The notes below the pieces were generated by a model, which saw only the letters and a program-made list of their open reading frames with translations, made no database searches and was not told where the DNA came from. This document shows, piece by piece, positions 28,390-40,833 of a DNA stretch of 64,000 nucleotides; position 1 is the stretch's first letter; every line of letters begins with the position of its first letter. Location: NCBI RefSeq assembly GCF_000002875.2, contig NC_009394.2:124001-188000 (forward strand), read 5' to 3'. Origin of the DNA: Leishmania infantum JPCM5. Taxonomy: Eukaryota > Euglenozoa > Kinetoplastea > Trypanosomatida > Trypanosomatidae. The translations under genes and the position numbers were made by a program.

Positions 28390-31300
28390 CGCGGATTGTG
28401 AAGGTATTGCAAAGGGCATCGTGGTGGCAGCCAGCAGCGCCTGAAATGAGCGCGCGTGTGTACTCGTATTGGTTCCGAGCTTCTTCATCATGCCCGCTCC
28501 TCGTGACGCCGTCGAAAACGACCTCTGCATGTAAGCAGGCACACACACACACACACAGGCACGCATGTGCGCAAGTCTAATCGGCTCGCGACGTGGCGCG
28601 TGGCTCTCAGCTATCCGTATGCAGCCTGCGCGTAACGCGTGCGTTCTTTTCAGGCACCCTTTTGCCCATAGCCCCCTCCCCCGGTGAAGCGGTATGGCGG
28701 TGCTCCTTTTCGATGCCGCCTGACCTCGCCGTGCCCTCTCCCGGCGGCCCCACCTTCGGAGCTTGAAAGAAGACTTTTATTGCCACAGCCCGCTATTCCC
28801 GGCTCCAGCGCGCTCACCCCACCCACACGCATACACCTCAGCGCGCGGTATTCCAGGGCCCGTTTGGCTATGGCGTAGGGGAGGTCAGAGCGATGCATCG
28901 CTGCTGATGTCGGCGTCCAGGTCCTCTGTGGCGTTACATCAGAGGAGGAGGGCCTGTGACAGTGAGTACGCTTGTGCCATCTCTACAGTGGGGCAGAGTG
29001 TCCGCGCAACACGGAGATACCTCACCTGGCCCTCACACTGGCCACTGGTGTGGGGGGGAGCCTGAGCCACCTCGAGGGGGAGGCGGCGGTGAGGCACCCT
29101 GAGAGGGCAGGGACCCGTGCTCGCAGGTGACGGAGCTGGGGCATTAGCTGTGGCGCACGCGCGCCTGCGATTGCCGTCGCACCACGGGGGTGGGGCCGAT
29201 GACAGGGGGAGGGAGGGGGCACAGAGCGGCGTTGGGGGTTTGTATTGGCGGGAAATGGAAACACGCTGAAAGGGCGGCCAAAGCAAAAGAAGGGGGTCGT
29301 TTGTTATTGTTGGTTTCGCTGGTGCCTTTACCAGGATGTTCCACCGCAAAAATCCCCACGCCTGCGCGCGAGTGGCCCTCGTCTCCTTTTCCACTCAACA
29401 TCCTGCACGCGGTGTGTCTCACTGGCACGTGAAGGTGTTGCTCTGGGCTCATCGCCTCCGGCGTTAAATCTTCGTCCTCTTCACCTTTTGTGCGTGCGTG
29501 TGTGTGCGTGCGTGTGTGTGCGTGCACCTGTCGACGTTGCCGAGGTGAGGGCTACATCGTTTTTCTTTTTTCTGTTTTGTTGCCGTTGTTGTTGCTGCCG
29601 CGTGGCTTCCCTCTGTGTCTGTTTGTGTGCGTTAGCTCTTGCACTGCTCTGCTGGCTCGTGCTTTCGTCTTTCTTCTTCGCCCTCCTCTCCCTCGTCTCC
29701 CTCTCTTTTTCTACGGTACACCTCTTTCGTGATGATGGGTGCCCGTGAGCAAGCCTTTTGTCTGCGCCCCCCCCACATACACACACCCTCCCTCTCCCCG
29801 CTTCTGCCGATGTGGCGGTGGATCTTGGACGCTCCTTCGATTGGCTTTCTGGCCTCCCTCTCTGTCCATCTCTCCGAACCCACAGAGGCGACACCATCCC
29901 ATCCAAACAGTTCCCTTACCGCCTTCCCTCCTCTTCCTCCTCCCTTCTGTGTGTGTTTGTGTGTGTGTGTGTTCCTTTTTCTTTAGGGGGTCGGGCTTAT
30001 CTTCTTTTTTTTATTTTTTTTTTGCTGTGCGAAGCGAACGAAGCAGACGGCGAGCATACGCGTCCGTGCGCGTACACTCATGAGCTTGTGTCGTTGAGGA
30101 CGACTTCTAACCACGTTGATCGCGTGAGGGTGGTGCTCTGCCGTAAACCTTCCGACCTCGATTACCGATACGATAAGCGAACGACGCATAGACACACTTC
30201 GCAAGCCGTTTTTTTTTTGACATGCGTGCGTGCGTCTATATGACTTTTGCCTTCTCTTGTCACAGTTGACGATGAAATGCTACCGATGTTCTTTTTTTTT
30301 ATAAGTTTTGCATACTCTTCCAAGTACCTCGCCGTCGTTGTGTGGGGAGCGCACCGGCAGTGCAGCGTGCCTGTTTACCCTCTCCTCGCCTCGCTCACCC
30401 ACCCCCTCTCACGTGTGCATGCCATGCAGTGGCGGAGGTTTCTCGCGTGGAAGCTCGAAGCTATTGTGCGCGTGTGTGTCGAGGTGCACGTGCTGCCAGG
30501 AATACCCTGGCATCACACACACACGCACACACAAATAGACACAGGCACCCACACAGCGAGGCATCGACACGTGCTTACGCGCTTGTTGTTTTTACGGCTG
30601 GTGAAGTTGCATGTTGTGCCTTTCTCTTCTGAGACATGTACTCAAATCTTCTATATGCCCCCCCTTCCTCTTCCTCCCCTCTTCCCCTTCCCCTTTTTTC
30701 AGTGCTCTTCTCCGCATCTTTTCATTCCGTTGATCCTTTTGTTTTTTCATCTGCGTGTAAGCGTGAGCGTGTGTTGACACTTCCTCCTTCCCACCCCCAC
30801 CTCTCCCCGTGTGTGTGTGTGCCTCTGTGCGTAGAATCGGTTGTGCGTGTACCGTAATGCCGAAGACGTGGTCGAGATGGGTACGGCCTCCACTGATTGC
30901 ACTGTTCTCTCTCCCCTTTTGCTTCCCTGCACACTGTGTGTGCGTGTGTGTGCGTGCTTTCTGTTTTCGCTCTTGTTTTTCTTTTTTTTTTCTCGGAGGG
31001 GGTGGGTGGTGAAATGGGTAAGGCCTTGCGTGCCCTCACGTCTATGCATGATAGGTTGTTGTATGCGTGCGTGCGGTGGTGTGCACGCATGCACACATAT
31101 CATGCACATCGTTGCAGCCACTGCGCGCGTGATGCGATGCTGGCATCGATGCCTTTCGCTTGTTTCCTCTTCGTGTGTTGCCGATGCCCTTGTATGTGAA
31201 GTAAGGCACAAAGACACGTATACCCACGTCCTTCTTCCCCTCTCCTTCTATGAAATTGGGCTACGGTGCTCCTCACCACCCGGCCTCGCGCTCACGTTGA

Positions 31301-32587
31301 CCCAGCTGCATGCGTGTCTGTTGTTCTTGCGTTGGCGCCTCTGACGGGCCCCCCTCCCTCTCTCCATCCACCACCCCTCCAACTGGCAACTCCTCGCCAC
31401 AGGGATCCCTCGTGCGATGCTCCTTTTTCTTGGGTTGCCTCTCTGTAATCCTCTGATTTTCCTCTCCTGGGTTGACACACACACATATATATATATTGAG
31501 CGTCTTGTGCGCTGATGTGCCGGATGATGGTGGTTGTCGGGGGGGGGGGCTGCTGTTGCGACGACAGAAGCAGCCGATACCATTGCTTTCCTCGTTGTTT
31601 CCATTGGACGTGTGTGCTTGACGTGTTGGCGCACCAGTGCACTTGGGCCTGTCGGAGCCATCGGCGTAGTATGCTGACCACACAATCAAACCAACATAAA
31701 AAAGACGGCGCACGTATCTCTCAGTGACCACATGTGTAGGTATGCCCCAAAGGGCTGCGGGTACAACGGAACATGGCAGAGGGGGGGTGCTTAGAAGGGA
31801 AAATCACGTGGCTCGATGCCCATCGACGGATGGGCGTCGGGGCTGTCGTTTTGCACTCTTGGGTAGGTGCGTCCATCAGTCAGCCATGTACCCATCTATC
31901 CCTGCATGAGGGCTCTGTTTACACGCATCGTGTGCCCTTGGATGCGCCACGCCCCTCTTCTGCCTTTCCTTGCTCTCCTCGCTCAGCTGCTGCTGCGATC
32001 TTCTCTGTAGCCTCGAGCCTAACGCCTCATGGTCGCCACATCACAGATGAGACGCTTCCGTTTTTTTTTTCGCTGCGTTTGCTTCCTACTCTCGACTCTT
32101 CTCTCCCACTACCGCTCTTGGTTGTTCGACTTCTCGCACCCCCTCTGGATGTCTATATGTATCCCTCTATATGCACTGAAGCTCGAGATACTTCACTATC
32201 CTTGTAAGAAGACGACGCCCACTCACCTATCCGCCCCTCCTTGCATCATCGGTGCCACCACCGCCACGTCTGCCAACGGACGCACATACACACACACGTC
32301 TGCGCACGCGCATCACAGTTTTTTTTTTCCTTTCCTCGCTCTCGATCTCAACCGATCTCTCTTGAAGGCCTTTCCGGAGGCTCTCTCGCCACTCGGAGAC
32401 TTGGGATCGAATCCCCAAGTTCGCTTTTCTACCCTGATCGTGCGCCATTCCTCCTTGCTGCAACTCCGTGCGGCGGCGTTCTCGACACAGTGCCATACCG
32501 CCACCCGTGCGCAACAGCCCTGCTGCCAGTCTCCCTAAAAGCGCTCACGGTGATCGGAGCTTCTCGCTGCGCATTGCGCCCGCGCAC
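28390..32587. other. Intergenic spacer FBT2 to FBT3 (4.2 kb)
   Basis: No supported gene. It carries a diverged copy of the dispersed repeat at about 28868-29295 in the probable 3' UTR of FBT2, many GT/CA runs, poly-T stretches (29540-30300), a TA run near 31486-31497, a G-run near 31540, and T-rich splice tracts at 32058-32130 and 32320-32370 upstream of FBT3. Confidence 0.6.
28868..29295 (+). mobile_element. Diverged copy of the dispersed (SIDER-like) repeat
   Basis: Collinear by eye with 51.84-52.27 kb. The strongest match is catcgctgctgatgtcggcg followed by aggtcct and tggcg. Further matches in order are tacgctt-tgccatc, actggtg followed by a G-run, gagccacc, ccgtgc.cgcag, gcctgcgattg, and ggggg.gggag. 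It ends near an A-rich aaagcaaaagaag. Position about 0.5 kb after the FBT2 stop puts it in the likely 3' UTR, where SIDER2 elements are known to affect mRNA stability in Leishmania. Confidence 0.5.
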
Positions 32588-34648
32588 ATGACACGCTCAC
32601 AAAACCAAGCGCGCACACATGAGCCCTCCCACGACGCCGGGAAGGCGCAGAACAGCGCGCAAGGGTCGCAAGTGACGCAGAAATACTACGTCCATCCGCA
32701 GGCAGCCGCCTTGTTCTCTAAGTGGCCGTGGGTGCGACGGGTGCCGATATTTGGTGAGGCTGTCGAGGGCTACGGGCCCAAGGTCATCGTCGCTCTTGGT
32801 ACGAGCTACCTGCTCTGCAAGGGCGTCGCGGATCAGATTCTTACCGGTCAGACGTACGCCATGATGATTGATCGCTACGGCATCAGTGTTCCCCGCTACC
32901 AGCGCCTGTCTCCGATTTCGTCCATGGGGTGGTCCATCAAGGCCTTCACAGCGATGCTCTGCGACGGCTTCGCCTTCCTCGGCTACACGAAGCGCTGGTA
33001 CATGTTCATCTCCTGCGTCGGCGGTGGCGCGTTCGCGCTGATCTACGGCCTCCTTCCGGCGAAGGAGGCGTCGGCTGATGTGGCAGCCGCCTTCATCTTC
33101 CTGTCGACGTGGGGCAAGGCCAACGTGGATATCCTGTCGGAGGGCCATTACAGTCGACTGATGCGCCAGAACCCGAAGCCTGGCCCGTCCATGGTGAGCT
33201 GGATCTGGTTCTGGATCATGGTAGGGGCCATCATCGCGACTGTGATGAACGGCCCGCTCGCGGATGCCGGGAAGCCGCAGATCAGCATCTTCGTGTCTGC
33301 CGCGCTGCAGCTCATCACCTGCGTCTTCTACCTGTTCAACTGGTACGGGGAGAAGAAGAACCGCGTGCTGCGTTCCGAGGACGCGCTGTTTATTCTGGAG
33401 GAGACGCGCAAGGAGCGTGAGCGCCTGGGCACTGAACTGATGGACGACGGCACGGCGGGTGCGCAGCATGGTGGTGCGGCGAAGGGGAAGAGGAGCCCGC
33501 AGCGCTCGCACTCGGATGAGGACGTGGAGGGTGCCGTACGGGATGCCCTCAACGATGGTCAGCGCGACAACGGTGAACTTGTGCAGGACGTCTACGACGA
33601 CGCGTATGACGACGGCGAAGAGGTGGCCGAGGGCGAGGTGTACTACGGCAAGCCGCCGGTGCCGTGCCTGTTCGGGCTGTTCGAGGCGAACACGGAGGTG
33701 ATTTCGAAGAACTGGAAGATCTTCGTGTACAGCGTTGTCATGACCTGTGCTGTGATCGCGATGCTGTGCTGCAACATCCTGGCCGACACGCTGGGCCTCC
33801 TGATTGCGTGCGTCGTTGTGTCGACCATCTGCTGCGCCACGTCCTTCTGGGCCCTGCCGCTGGTGATTGCGAAGGCGAATGTGTTCTGCTACCTTCAGAT
33901 GGCCGTCTACATCCGTGCCACTAGTCCACTGTACGCCTTTTATCTGAACTCGAATGAATGCCAAGGTGATTACCCCAACTTCACCTACACCTTCTACAAC
34001 ACGGTGGCTGGCGTGATTGGCAACCTCGCAGGGCTGGTCGGCGTGACGCTGTTCAACTTCCTGTTCGCGAAGCATAACTATCAGGTGACCTTCATTGTGA
34101 CGACAATCATGCAAGTTCTGGCAGCGCTGTTCGACATCATCATGGTGAAGCGCTGGAACAAGCGCATCGGCATCCCTGACCATGCCATGTACATCTGGGG
34201 TGATGCGGTTGTAGCACAGATTGTTTACATGCTTGGTTTCATGCCGTTGGTTGTGATGCTGTCTCGCCTGTGCCCTCGTGGCTCGGAGAGTGTCGTGTAT
34301 GCGCTGATGGCGGGCTTCGCGAATCTTGGCCAGACCACCTCGTCGTCCCTCGCTGCGATCATCATGGAGTACGGCTGGCCTATTTTTTCGGATAACGACC
34401 CATGCAACTACGACAACCTGCCGCTGCTGCTGTTCGTGACCAGCGTCTGCACGCCGCTGCTGGTGATTCCACTTTCGTACTTGCTCCCGATGGCGCGAAT
34501 CATTGATGATGTGGACATTGACGGCAAGGTGGTGCGTCAGAAGGCTGATGAGATGCGCGCGAAGGTAATGGCCGCAGCCAAGGACAGCACCTTGGAGCAC
34601 TCCGCGGAGGCTTCGGCCGCGGCTGCTGCGCCAAAGGGCCACTTGTAA
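32588..34648 (+). CDS. FBT3: folate/biopterin transporter family, inner subtype
   Basis: A 686-residue FBT-family transporter starting at the first ATG of the frame (32588); sequence 5' of it uses only non-ATG starts. The N-terminus (MTRSQNQARTHEPSHD) is unique, then VHPQAAALFSKWPWVRRVP follows FBT2. Central region: GYTKRWYM, EGHYSRLMR, NWYGEKKNR; loop at about 262-357 with QRSHSDEDVEGAVRD as in FBT4 and FBT5; then CLFGLFEANTE. The second half has its own features (YIRATSPLYAFYLNS, RIGIPDHAMY, EYGWPIFSDND), RLCPRGSES, and RIIDDVDIDGK where other copies have RICDD. About twelve membrane segments. The first half matches FBT2 and the loop matches FBT4, consistent with conversion between copies. 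Confidence 0.92.
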   Translation: MTRSQNQARTHEPSHDAGKAQNSAQGSQVTQKYYVHPQAAALFSKWPWVRRVPIFGEAVEGYGPKVIVALGTSYLLCKGVADQILTGQTYAMMIDRYGISVPRYQRLSPISSMGWSIKAFTAMLCDGFAFLGYTKRWYMFISCVGGGAFALIYGLLPAKEASADVAAAFIFLSTWGKANVDILSEGHYSRLMRQNPKPGPSMVSWIWFWIMVGAIIATVMNGPLADAGKPQISIFVSAALQLITCVFYLFNWYGEKKNRVLRSEDALFILEETRKERERLGTELMDDGTAGAQHGGAAKGKRSPQRSHSDEDVEGAVRDALNDGQRDNGELVQDVYDDAYDDGEEVAEGEVYYGKPPVPCLFGLFEANTEVISKNWKIFVYSVVMTCAVIAMLCCNILADTLGLLIACVVVSTICCATSFWALPLVIAKANVFCYLQMAVYIRATSPLYAFYLNSNECQGDYPNFTYTFYNTVAGVIGNLAGLVGVTLFNFLFAKHNYQVTFIVTTIMQVLAALFDIIMVKRWNKRIGIPDHAMYIWGDAVVAQIVYMLGFMPLVVMLSRLCPRGSESVVYALMAGFANLGQTTSSSLAAIIMEYGWPIFSDNDPCNYDNLPLLLFVTSVCTPLLVIPLSYLLPMARIIDDVDIDGKVVRQKADEMRAKVMAAAKDSTLEHSAEASAAAAAPKGHL

Positions 34649-37600
34649 GGTGAGCATCTCGTCAGTGTGCGTTGGTCGCTCGTGCTAGGCTGATGCAGAG
34701 GTGATGTCGAAGTAGTGGAACGCGCGCACATTCACGTCGAGAAGGTGCCGCGACTTGTTTTCTTTGTTTTTTTGTTGTGGCTCACTCACCCCCCTCCCCA
34801 TTTTTTTTCTTGGACCCCATTGCGCTGTACGAAGACAGACAGACAGATGCGAGGGGATGCACGCCTCCCAAAGGCAGAACAGCACCACTCAATCGTACTC
34901 GTTGACTGCTCGAACCTTCGTTGGCGATCTCCCTCCCTCTACCCCATCCCTCGCTGCGCGCCTGGCTGGAGGAATGAGTGCTGCTGGCAAAGAAGAGACG
35001 CGTTAAGAGGCGGAATGGCGTCGTTCTTGCGGCTGCTCCATATCTGTTTTTTGTTTGTTTGTTTTTGCTTGTCTGCATCCAAAGTACGTATTCATTCTTC
35101 AGTTCTCCTCTTTTTTTTTTCATTGTGATGGATCACCCACGCACACAGACACGCGTGCGAGTTTGTTTCGCCCGGTCACTTGCTGTGCCTGTCTTGGGTG
35201 CACGAGTGTTGCTGTTGTGCCTATACGCATATATAACTACTCGGGCCCTTATCTGTTTTCATCCCTGCTGGCGCTATCCTTGCGCCCCTAGTGTGCGTGC
35301 GTGGGTCTCCCCCTCCCTTCCCCTCTCTCTCTCTGCGTGACCTTGTGCCTGCAGTGCGTGTACGGTTTTGTGCCACGTCTTCCCTCTCCTCTCTCTTTTC
35401 GTCCCCTTTTCTTCTTTATTGTTTGTTTCCTTCGTCTTTCTCCATAGTGATGTCTCTATTCGACTCCCCCCGCCTTCTCCCCCTCCCCTCTGTCTTCATC
35501 CGCCTCCCCACACCTCCCCCCTTTCCCCCATCCCTCCCCCTCCTCCTCCACAAACACCATGGCCACATGAGCACACGCCTTTGCTATCGTTGTTGCTATC
35601 TTTTCTGAGATGATGGCTCCACGTGTGCTTGTGTGGCCCTCGTCGTTCCTCTTTTACCTTTTCCTGCATAGATGCAGCAGCTTTACTGCTGTTCTGACTC
35701 AGCAGTGGGTCCCTCCCTTGTGTGCTCCCCAGTCAATGGCACTCCATGGCGCTCGGCCTTCCTCCTCCCCATTCCACAACGCGCCCTCGTCCGTTAACGC
35801 GACGCTCGCCTGTGCGATGGGTGGAAGAAGTCGAGCGCAACGCGAAGAAGGAAGCCGTGGTGTCAGGAGACATGGAGCAGAAACTGCATGGAAACATGTG
35901 CGCGTCCAATATGGTGTGTGTGTGCCTGATCGTTTTCTTGGCATTCGCATGTACGGCTGTATGCTTGGCTCCTGAATTTGTAAGCGCATGGGTCTGTGAC
36001 AAGCGCCGTTGAGCCACTAGCTTTACGATCGGGGGCATCATGGGTCCTCATGTGGTGTGCGTATATGTATGTATGTGTGCGTGTGCGTGTGCGTGTGTGC
36101 TGTCTTTCTTTGGCTCATCATTGCCATCATGTTGCATATGACTTCGTTTCCCCGTAACGCACGCCGCCGCCGCCCCCACACTTCCCTTCCTTCTATCCCC
36201 TCCACTGACTCTTTCGCATGCGTCTCCGTCCCCCTTTTTTTTAATTTTGCCGTTGTAATCGTCGATGTCGTTGTCGCATCTTCATATCGTATGTCCCCAT
36301 CCTCTCCTTCCCCTACCCTCCCCTCCCTCTTGCCCGCTCTGCACGCGAGCGTCTCTCCGTAAGAGCAATACGAAAACAAGGATGAGCGCTGCGCACACGT
36401 GCAGACACACACACGCACACACACACATACGTGCGTACAGAAAGATGGATGAGCAGGTATGTGTACTTGTGTATGGCGCCTCCTCTGTGAATCTGTGTGC
36501 GTCCTCATTCTCCCTCTCCCTCTCTTCCTGCCTCTCCCGTTTTCTTTCCCCTCCATGCTGCTGCGTGTTTTCCTTTTCCTCTCTTCTCCGCCTCCCTCCC
36601 CCCTTGTCTCTGCTGGAAAAACACAATGAGTGCTGTGTCTGTCCCCCTCCCCTACCCCACCCCCCCCCACACACACACTCTTTCCTTCATCTGTGCATGG
36701 CGTCTGTCGGGTGCACCTGATGCAGGTGGGATTCCGGTAAAGTGCAGGAAAAGGAGCCGGCAAAACAAAAAAGGCGAATCGAAGGAAAATACCCAACGCA
36801 CTGTGTTTGTGTGCGTGTGTGTGTGTGTGTGTGCGGTGGTGGGGTTAGGGGGGCGTTACACAGCACAACCACTCCTCTCCCCTCCCTCCCTCCCATCCCA
36901 AGAATCGGAAAGAAGAGCAGATGCGCCATGGGTCTTCGCTATCCTGTTGTACATGTCGGGGGGAAGGGGGGATATAAGTGTCGGCTGCGTCATATCTTTT
37001 CACTATACATTTTTTTCTGCTGCGGGCTCAGTGCATTTCGCGCAACAGAAATGAAAAACAAACAACAAAAAAAAACGAAGGCTTTTTGATGACTTCTCTT
37101 TTATGCAAAACCCCCTCCTCCCCCCCCCCTGTGCCACGGTCCGTCTCTTGTAGAAACGTACACATACATATGTGTGTGTGTGTGTTGGCTGCCCACATAC
37201 ACGCACACGCACCGGCAGCGGTGAGAAGGGACGGCAGTTCCACCACGTCGCCTTCATCTCACAGGCTTCGCTCCTCAAGGCTTGTGTGCTTGAGGTTGTG
37301 TCGCCATCTTGTTCGGCTGTGCTCGTGCGCGTGCGTGCTCGAACCCACATATGGTGTCTGTCTGAGCCTGTGTGTGTGTCTATCGTTGTGGTTGGTGCCC
37401 CTCTTCTCTCATTTCACGCACACACACACACGCACGCACGCACGCGCACCATTTCGCATGGTCGCCCTCCGCTCCGGTGCTTCGATCCTCGCTCCTGTTT
37501 TTTTTTGTTTGTTTACCCTATGCATGTATATACACATATATACTCCTTTAATTTTTGTCTTCGCCTTCGTCCTCCGCATCTTCAAGCGATGCGTGTGCGC

Positions 37601-38730
37601 AGGTGCCTGTGTTGTCGGTTGTCTCTCTCTCTCTCAACGCTTCGCAGATGTTATGTGCGCACTTGTCGCACGGTTTCCATTCGATTTCCTGTTAGCCTCC
37701 CATCAAGCACACGCACACGTAAGCACACCCGTGGGCGTGTCTGTGTGTTCGGCATGCATGCAAGCATGCGTGTGTGTGTGTGTGTGCCTTTTCTCTTCTC
37801 GTTGATGTTTTTGTTTTGTTCTGCCGGCAGGGTCTTCGGCGCCGAAGCGGCAAAGCCAGCAAAAGAGGGGGCACGAGCGAACCACCACGGCACCAAAACA
37901 AGAGCCGCAGCCTTGCACGACGTTGCTTCGATGGCGACACTGCTCATATGTGCCTGCTCCACCCTCTGACAGCTTCGGACGTTTTTCGTGGTTGCTGCTG
38001 TCGTCCCACGCCACCTTCATCGCCACGACGCGTGCACTGAGCTATGGTTCAGCGAGACATCGAAACAAACCAAGATAGTACGAACGCTCTCTCTCGTTGT
38101 TTGTCTCCTAGCTGGTGTTATGGACGGTGCTTGCCGCCGTGTCCCTTTCCCTTCTCCAAGAGCGGACTCCATTTTGTTGTTTCTCACCACAATGGCATCA
38201 ACTCGCTCTCTCCTTGTGTGCGTCTCTTCGTGCGTGGCCTCCCCTCTTTTCCCGCCACCCATCAACGGCGTCTTCACATCACCTTCCGGCCATCCCACGT
38301 CTCGCATAACCTGGCCCTCCCCCACGCTCCCTTCCTCGATCGCTAAGCTGCCGTCCCCCGCTCATCTTCTCTCTCTCGTACATCTAAACACACGAACGCC
38401 GAAATCCTGCCTGTTCCTTTCCAGCAGTAACACAGTCACACGTTTCTTTTCTTCTCTTCCGCCTTCTCTTCCTGAACCGTTCCGTGTCGTTCACAAGCTC
38501 AGCCCTCCGCCCCCATCCCCTCCATCTCTGGCTTTGGCGCGATCCAGTCGGTGCTACGTGCCGCTGTGCTGTTTATCATCCATCTCTATTCGCCTCGGGC
38601 TCTCTCGCCTACCTTGAGCCTTCGATCTCCCCTCCTTGCGGGAACCCCACCTCCCCCGACTCCCCATCCTGTTCACCTTCGTTCCGCCGACTATATCGGC
38701 ACCCGCCTACGGCATCCGTGAAGTCGAACC
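34649..38730. other. Intergenic spacer FBT3 to FBT4 (4.1 kb)
   Basis: No supported gene. CT-rich tracts (35380-35560, 36290-36360, 36495-36610), (GT) and (CA) runs (36072-36095, 36405-36430, 36810-36833, 37415-37445), and a CA-TA-GT palindrome near 37158-37185. T-rich to C-rich tract before FBT4 (38440-38660). Frames on both strands read as low complexity. Confidence 0.6.
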
Positions 38731-40833
38731 ATGTCCCACAACGAGGCCGCTCCCAAGCGCGAGAAGGACGCCGCGGGTGCAGCAGCGGTGCCTGAGGCGG
38801 CCGCCGCGGGAAATGACGGCAAGTACATCCACCCCGAGGCAGCGTCCCTGTTCGCCAGGTGCCCGTGGGTTCGCCGCGTCCCCGTGTTTGGCGAGGCTGT
38901 CGAGGGCTATGGGCCCAAGGTCATCATCGCCCTCGGCGGGTGCTACCTGCTCTGCAAGGGCGTCGCGGATCAGATTCTGCGCGGTCAGACGTACGCCATG
39001 ATGATGGATCGCTACGGCATCGACGTGGCCCGCTACCAGCGCCTGTCTCCGATTTCGTCCATGGGGTGGTCCATCAAGGCCTTCACAGCGATGCTCTGCG
39101 ACGGCTTCGCCTTCCTCGGCTACACGAAGCGCTGGTACATGTTCATCTCCTGCGTCGGCGGTGGCGCGTTCGCGCTGATCTACGGCCTCCTTCCGGCGAA
39201 GGAGGCGTCGGCCAACGTCGCGTGTGCCTTCATCTTCCTGTCGTGCTGGGGCAAGGCCAACGTGGATATCCTGTCTCAGGGCCATTACAGTCGACTGATG
39301 CGCCAGAACCCGAAGCCTGGCCCGTCCATGGTGAGCTGGATCTGGTTCTGGATCATGACCGGCTCACTCATCGCGACTGTGATGAACGGCCCGCTCGCGG
39401 ATGCCGGGAAGCCGCAGATCAGCATCTTCGTGTCTGCCGCGCTGCAGGCCATCACCTGCGTCTTCTACCTGTTCAACTGGTACGGGGAGAAGAAGAACCG
39501 CGTGCTGCGTTCCGAGGACGCGCTGTTTATTCTGGAGGAGACGCGCAAGGAGCGTGAGCGCCTGGGCACTGAGCTGATGGACGACGGCACGGCGGGTGCG
39601 CAGCATGGTGGTGCGGCGAAGGGGAAGAGGAGCCCGCAGCGCTCGCACTCGGATGAGGACGTGGAGGGTGCCGTACGGGATGCCCTCAACGATGGTCAGC
39701 GCGACAACGGTGAACTTGTGCAGGACGTCTACGACGACGCGTATGACGACGGCGAAGAGGTGGCCGAGGGCGAGGTGTACTACGGCAAGCCGCCGGTGCC
39801 GTGCCTGTTCGGGCTGTTCGAGGCGAACACGGAGGTGATTTCGAAGAACTGGAAGATCTTCGTGTACAGCGTTGTCATGACCTGTGCTGTGATCGCGATG
39901 CTGTGTGCCAACATCCTGGCCGACACGCTGGGCCTCCTGGTTGCGTGCGTCGTTGTGTCGACCATCTGCTGCGCCGCGTCCTTCTGGGCCCTGCCGCTGG
40001 TGATTGCGAAGGCCAACGTCTTCGGATACCTTCAGATGGCTGTTTCCATCCGTGTCAGCAGTCCCGTAAACGCGTTCTTTCTGAACACCTACGGCTGCCC
40101 CGGCAACCTGCCCAACTTCACCTACACCTTCTACGGAACGGTGGCTGGCGTGATCGCAAGCGTCGTTGGTATGATTACCGTGACGCTGTTCAACTTCCTG
40201 TTCGCGAAGCATGGCTACCGCCTCACCTTCATTGTGACGACAATCATGCAGGTTATGGGTGGTGTGTTCGACATCATCATTGTGAAGCGCTGGAACCTGC
40301 ACATCGGCATCCCTGACCACGCCATGTACATCTGGGGTGATGCTGTTGTGGGTGAGCTCGTGTACATGCTTGGATGGATGCCGATGATCGTGCTGCTGTC
40401 TCGCCTGTGCCCTCGTGGCTCGGAGAGTGTCGTGTATGCGCTGATGGCGGGCTTCTCCAACCTTGGCCGAACCACCGCGGCGTCTCTCGGTGCGATCATC
40501 ATGGAGTACGGCCTGCCTGTGTTCAAGACGCAGGATGACGGGTCTCGCTGCAACTACGACAACCTGCCGCTGCTGCTGTTCCTGTGCAGCATGTGCACGC
40601 CGCTGCTGGTGATTCCGCTGAGCATAATACTGCTGCCGAAGGCGCGCATCTGCGACGATATCGACATTGACGGCAAGGTGGTGCGTCAGGCCGTGGATAA
40701 GCAGGTCGCAGCTGCTCCGCTGTCGAGCTCCGACTCGGACGCGGTGATGAATGCCGAACCGCTTCATGGGAACAAGGCGGATGAACGCAAGGCCACGCAG
40801 AGCGGGCGTGCGCAGACGCATAAAAAGGAGTGA
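38731..40833 (+). CDS. FBT4: folate/biopterin transporter family, inner subtype
   Basis: A 700-residue FBT-family transporter; the ATG at 38731 is where identity with FBT5 and FBT6 starts. The N-terminal stretch EAAPKREKDAAGAAAVPEAA is shared with FBT5/6, then GYGPKVIIALGGCYLLCKGV is closer to FBT3. Signatures: GYTKRWYM, QGHYSRLMR, NWYGEKKNR, loop at about 261-356 identical in wording to FBT3, CLFGLFEANTE, IPDHAMYIWGDA, RLCPRGSES, RICDDIDIDGK. Own features: VMGGVFDIIIVKRWNLHIG, SNLGRTTAAS and a C-tail ending SGRAQTHKKE. About twelve membrane segments. It appears to be the donor-type sequence for two patches in FBT6. One of these inner copies may be the main folate transporter FT1 of the literature, but I cannot say which. 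Confidence 0.93.
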   Translation: MSHNEAAPKREKDAAGAAAVPEAAAAGNDGKYIHPEAASLFARCPWVRRVPVFGEAVEGYGPKVIIALGGCYLLCKGVADQILRGQTYAMMMDRYGIDVARYQRLSPISSMGWSIKAFTAMLCDGFAFLGYTKRWYMFISCVGGGAFALIYGLLPAKEASANVACAFIFLSCWGKANVDILSQGHYSRLMRQNPKPGPSMVSWIWFWIMTGSLIATVMNGPLADAGKPQISIFVSAALQAITCVFYLFNWYGEKKNRVLRSEDALFILEETRKERERLGTELMDDGTAGAQHGGAAKGKRSPQRSHSDEDVEGAVRDALNDGQRDNGELVQDVYDDAYDDGEEVAEGEVYYGKPPVPCLFGLFEANTEVISKNWKIFVYSVVMTCAVIAMLCANILADTLGLLVACVVVSTICCAASFWALPLVIAKANVFGYLQMAVSIRVSSPVNAFFLNTYGCPGNLPNFTYTFYGTVAGVIASVVGMITVTLFNFLFAKHGYRLTFIVTTIMQVMGGVFDIIIVKRWNLHIGIPDHAMYIWGDAVVGELVYMLGWMPMIVLLSRLCPRGSESVVYALMAGFSNLGRTTAASLGAIIMEYGLPVFKTQDDGSRCNYDNLPLLLFLCSMCTPLLVIPLSIILLPKARICDDIDIDGKVVRQAVDKQVAAAPLSSSDSDAVMNAEPLHGNKADERKATQSGRAQTHKKE

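Noticed and set aside
32597..34657. A fully open 686-codon antisense frame opposite FBT3 (also 39364-40821, 48093-48794 and 54185-54982 opposite other copies)
   Set aside because: It mirrors the FBT genes and arises from their strong G/C third-position bias. Product is His/Arg/Gln-rich without hydrophobic pattern or family match, and the cluster is single-stranded in direction.
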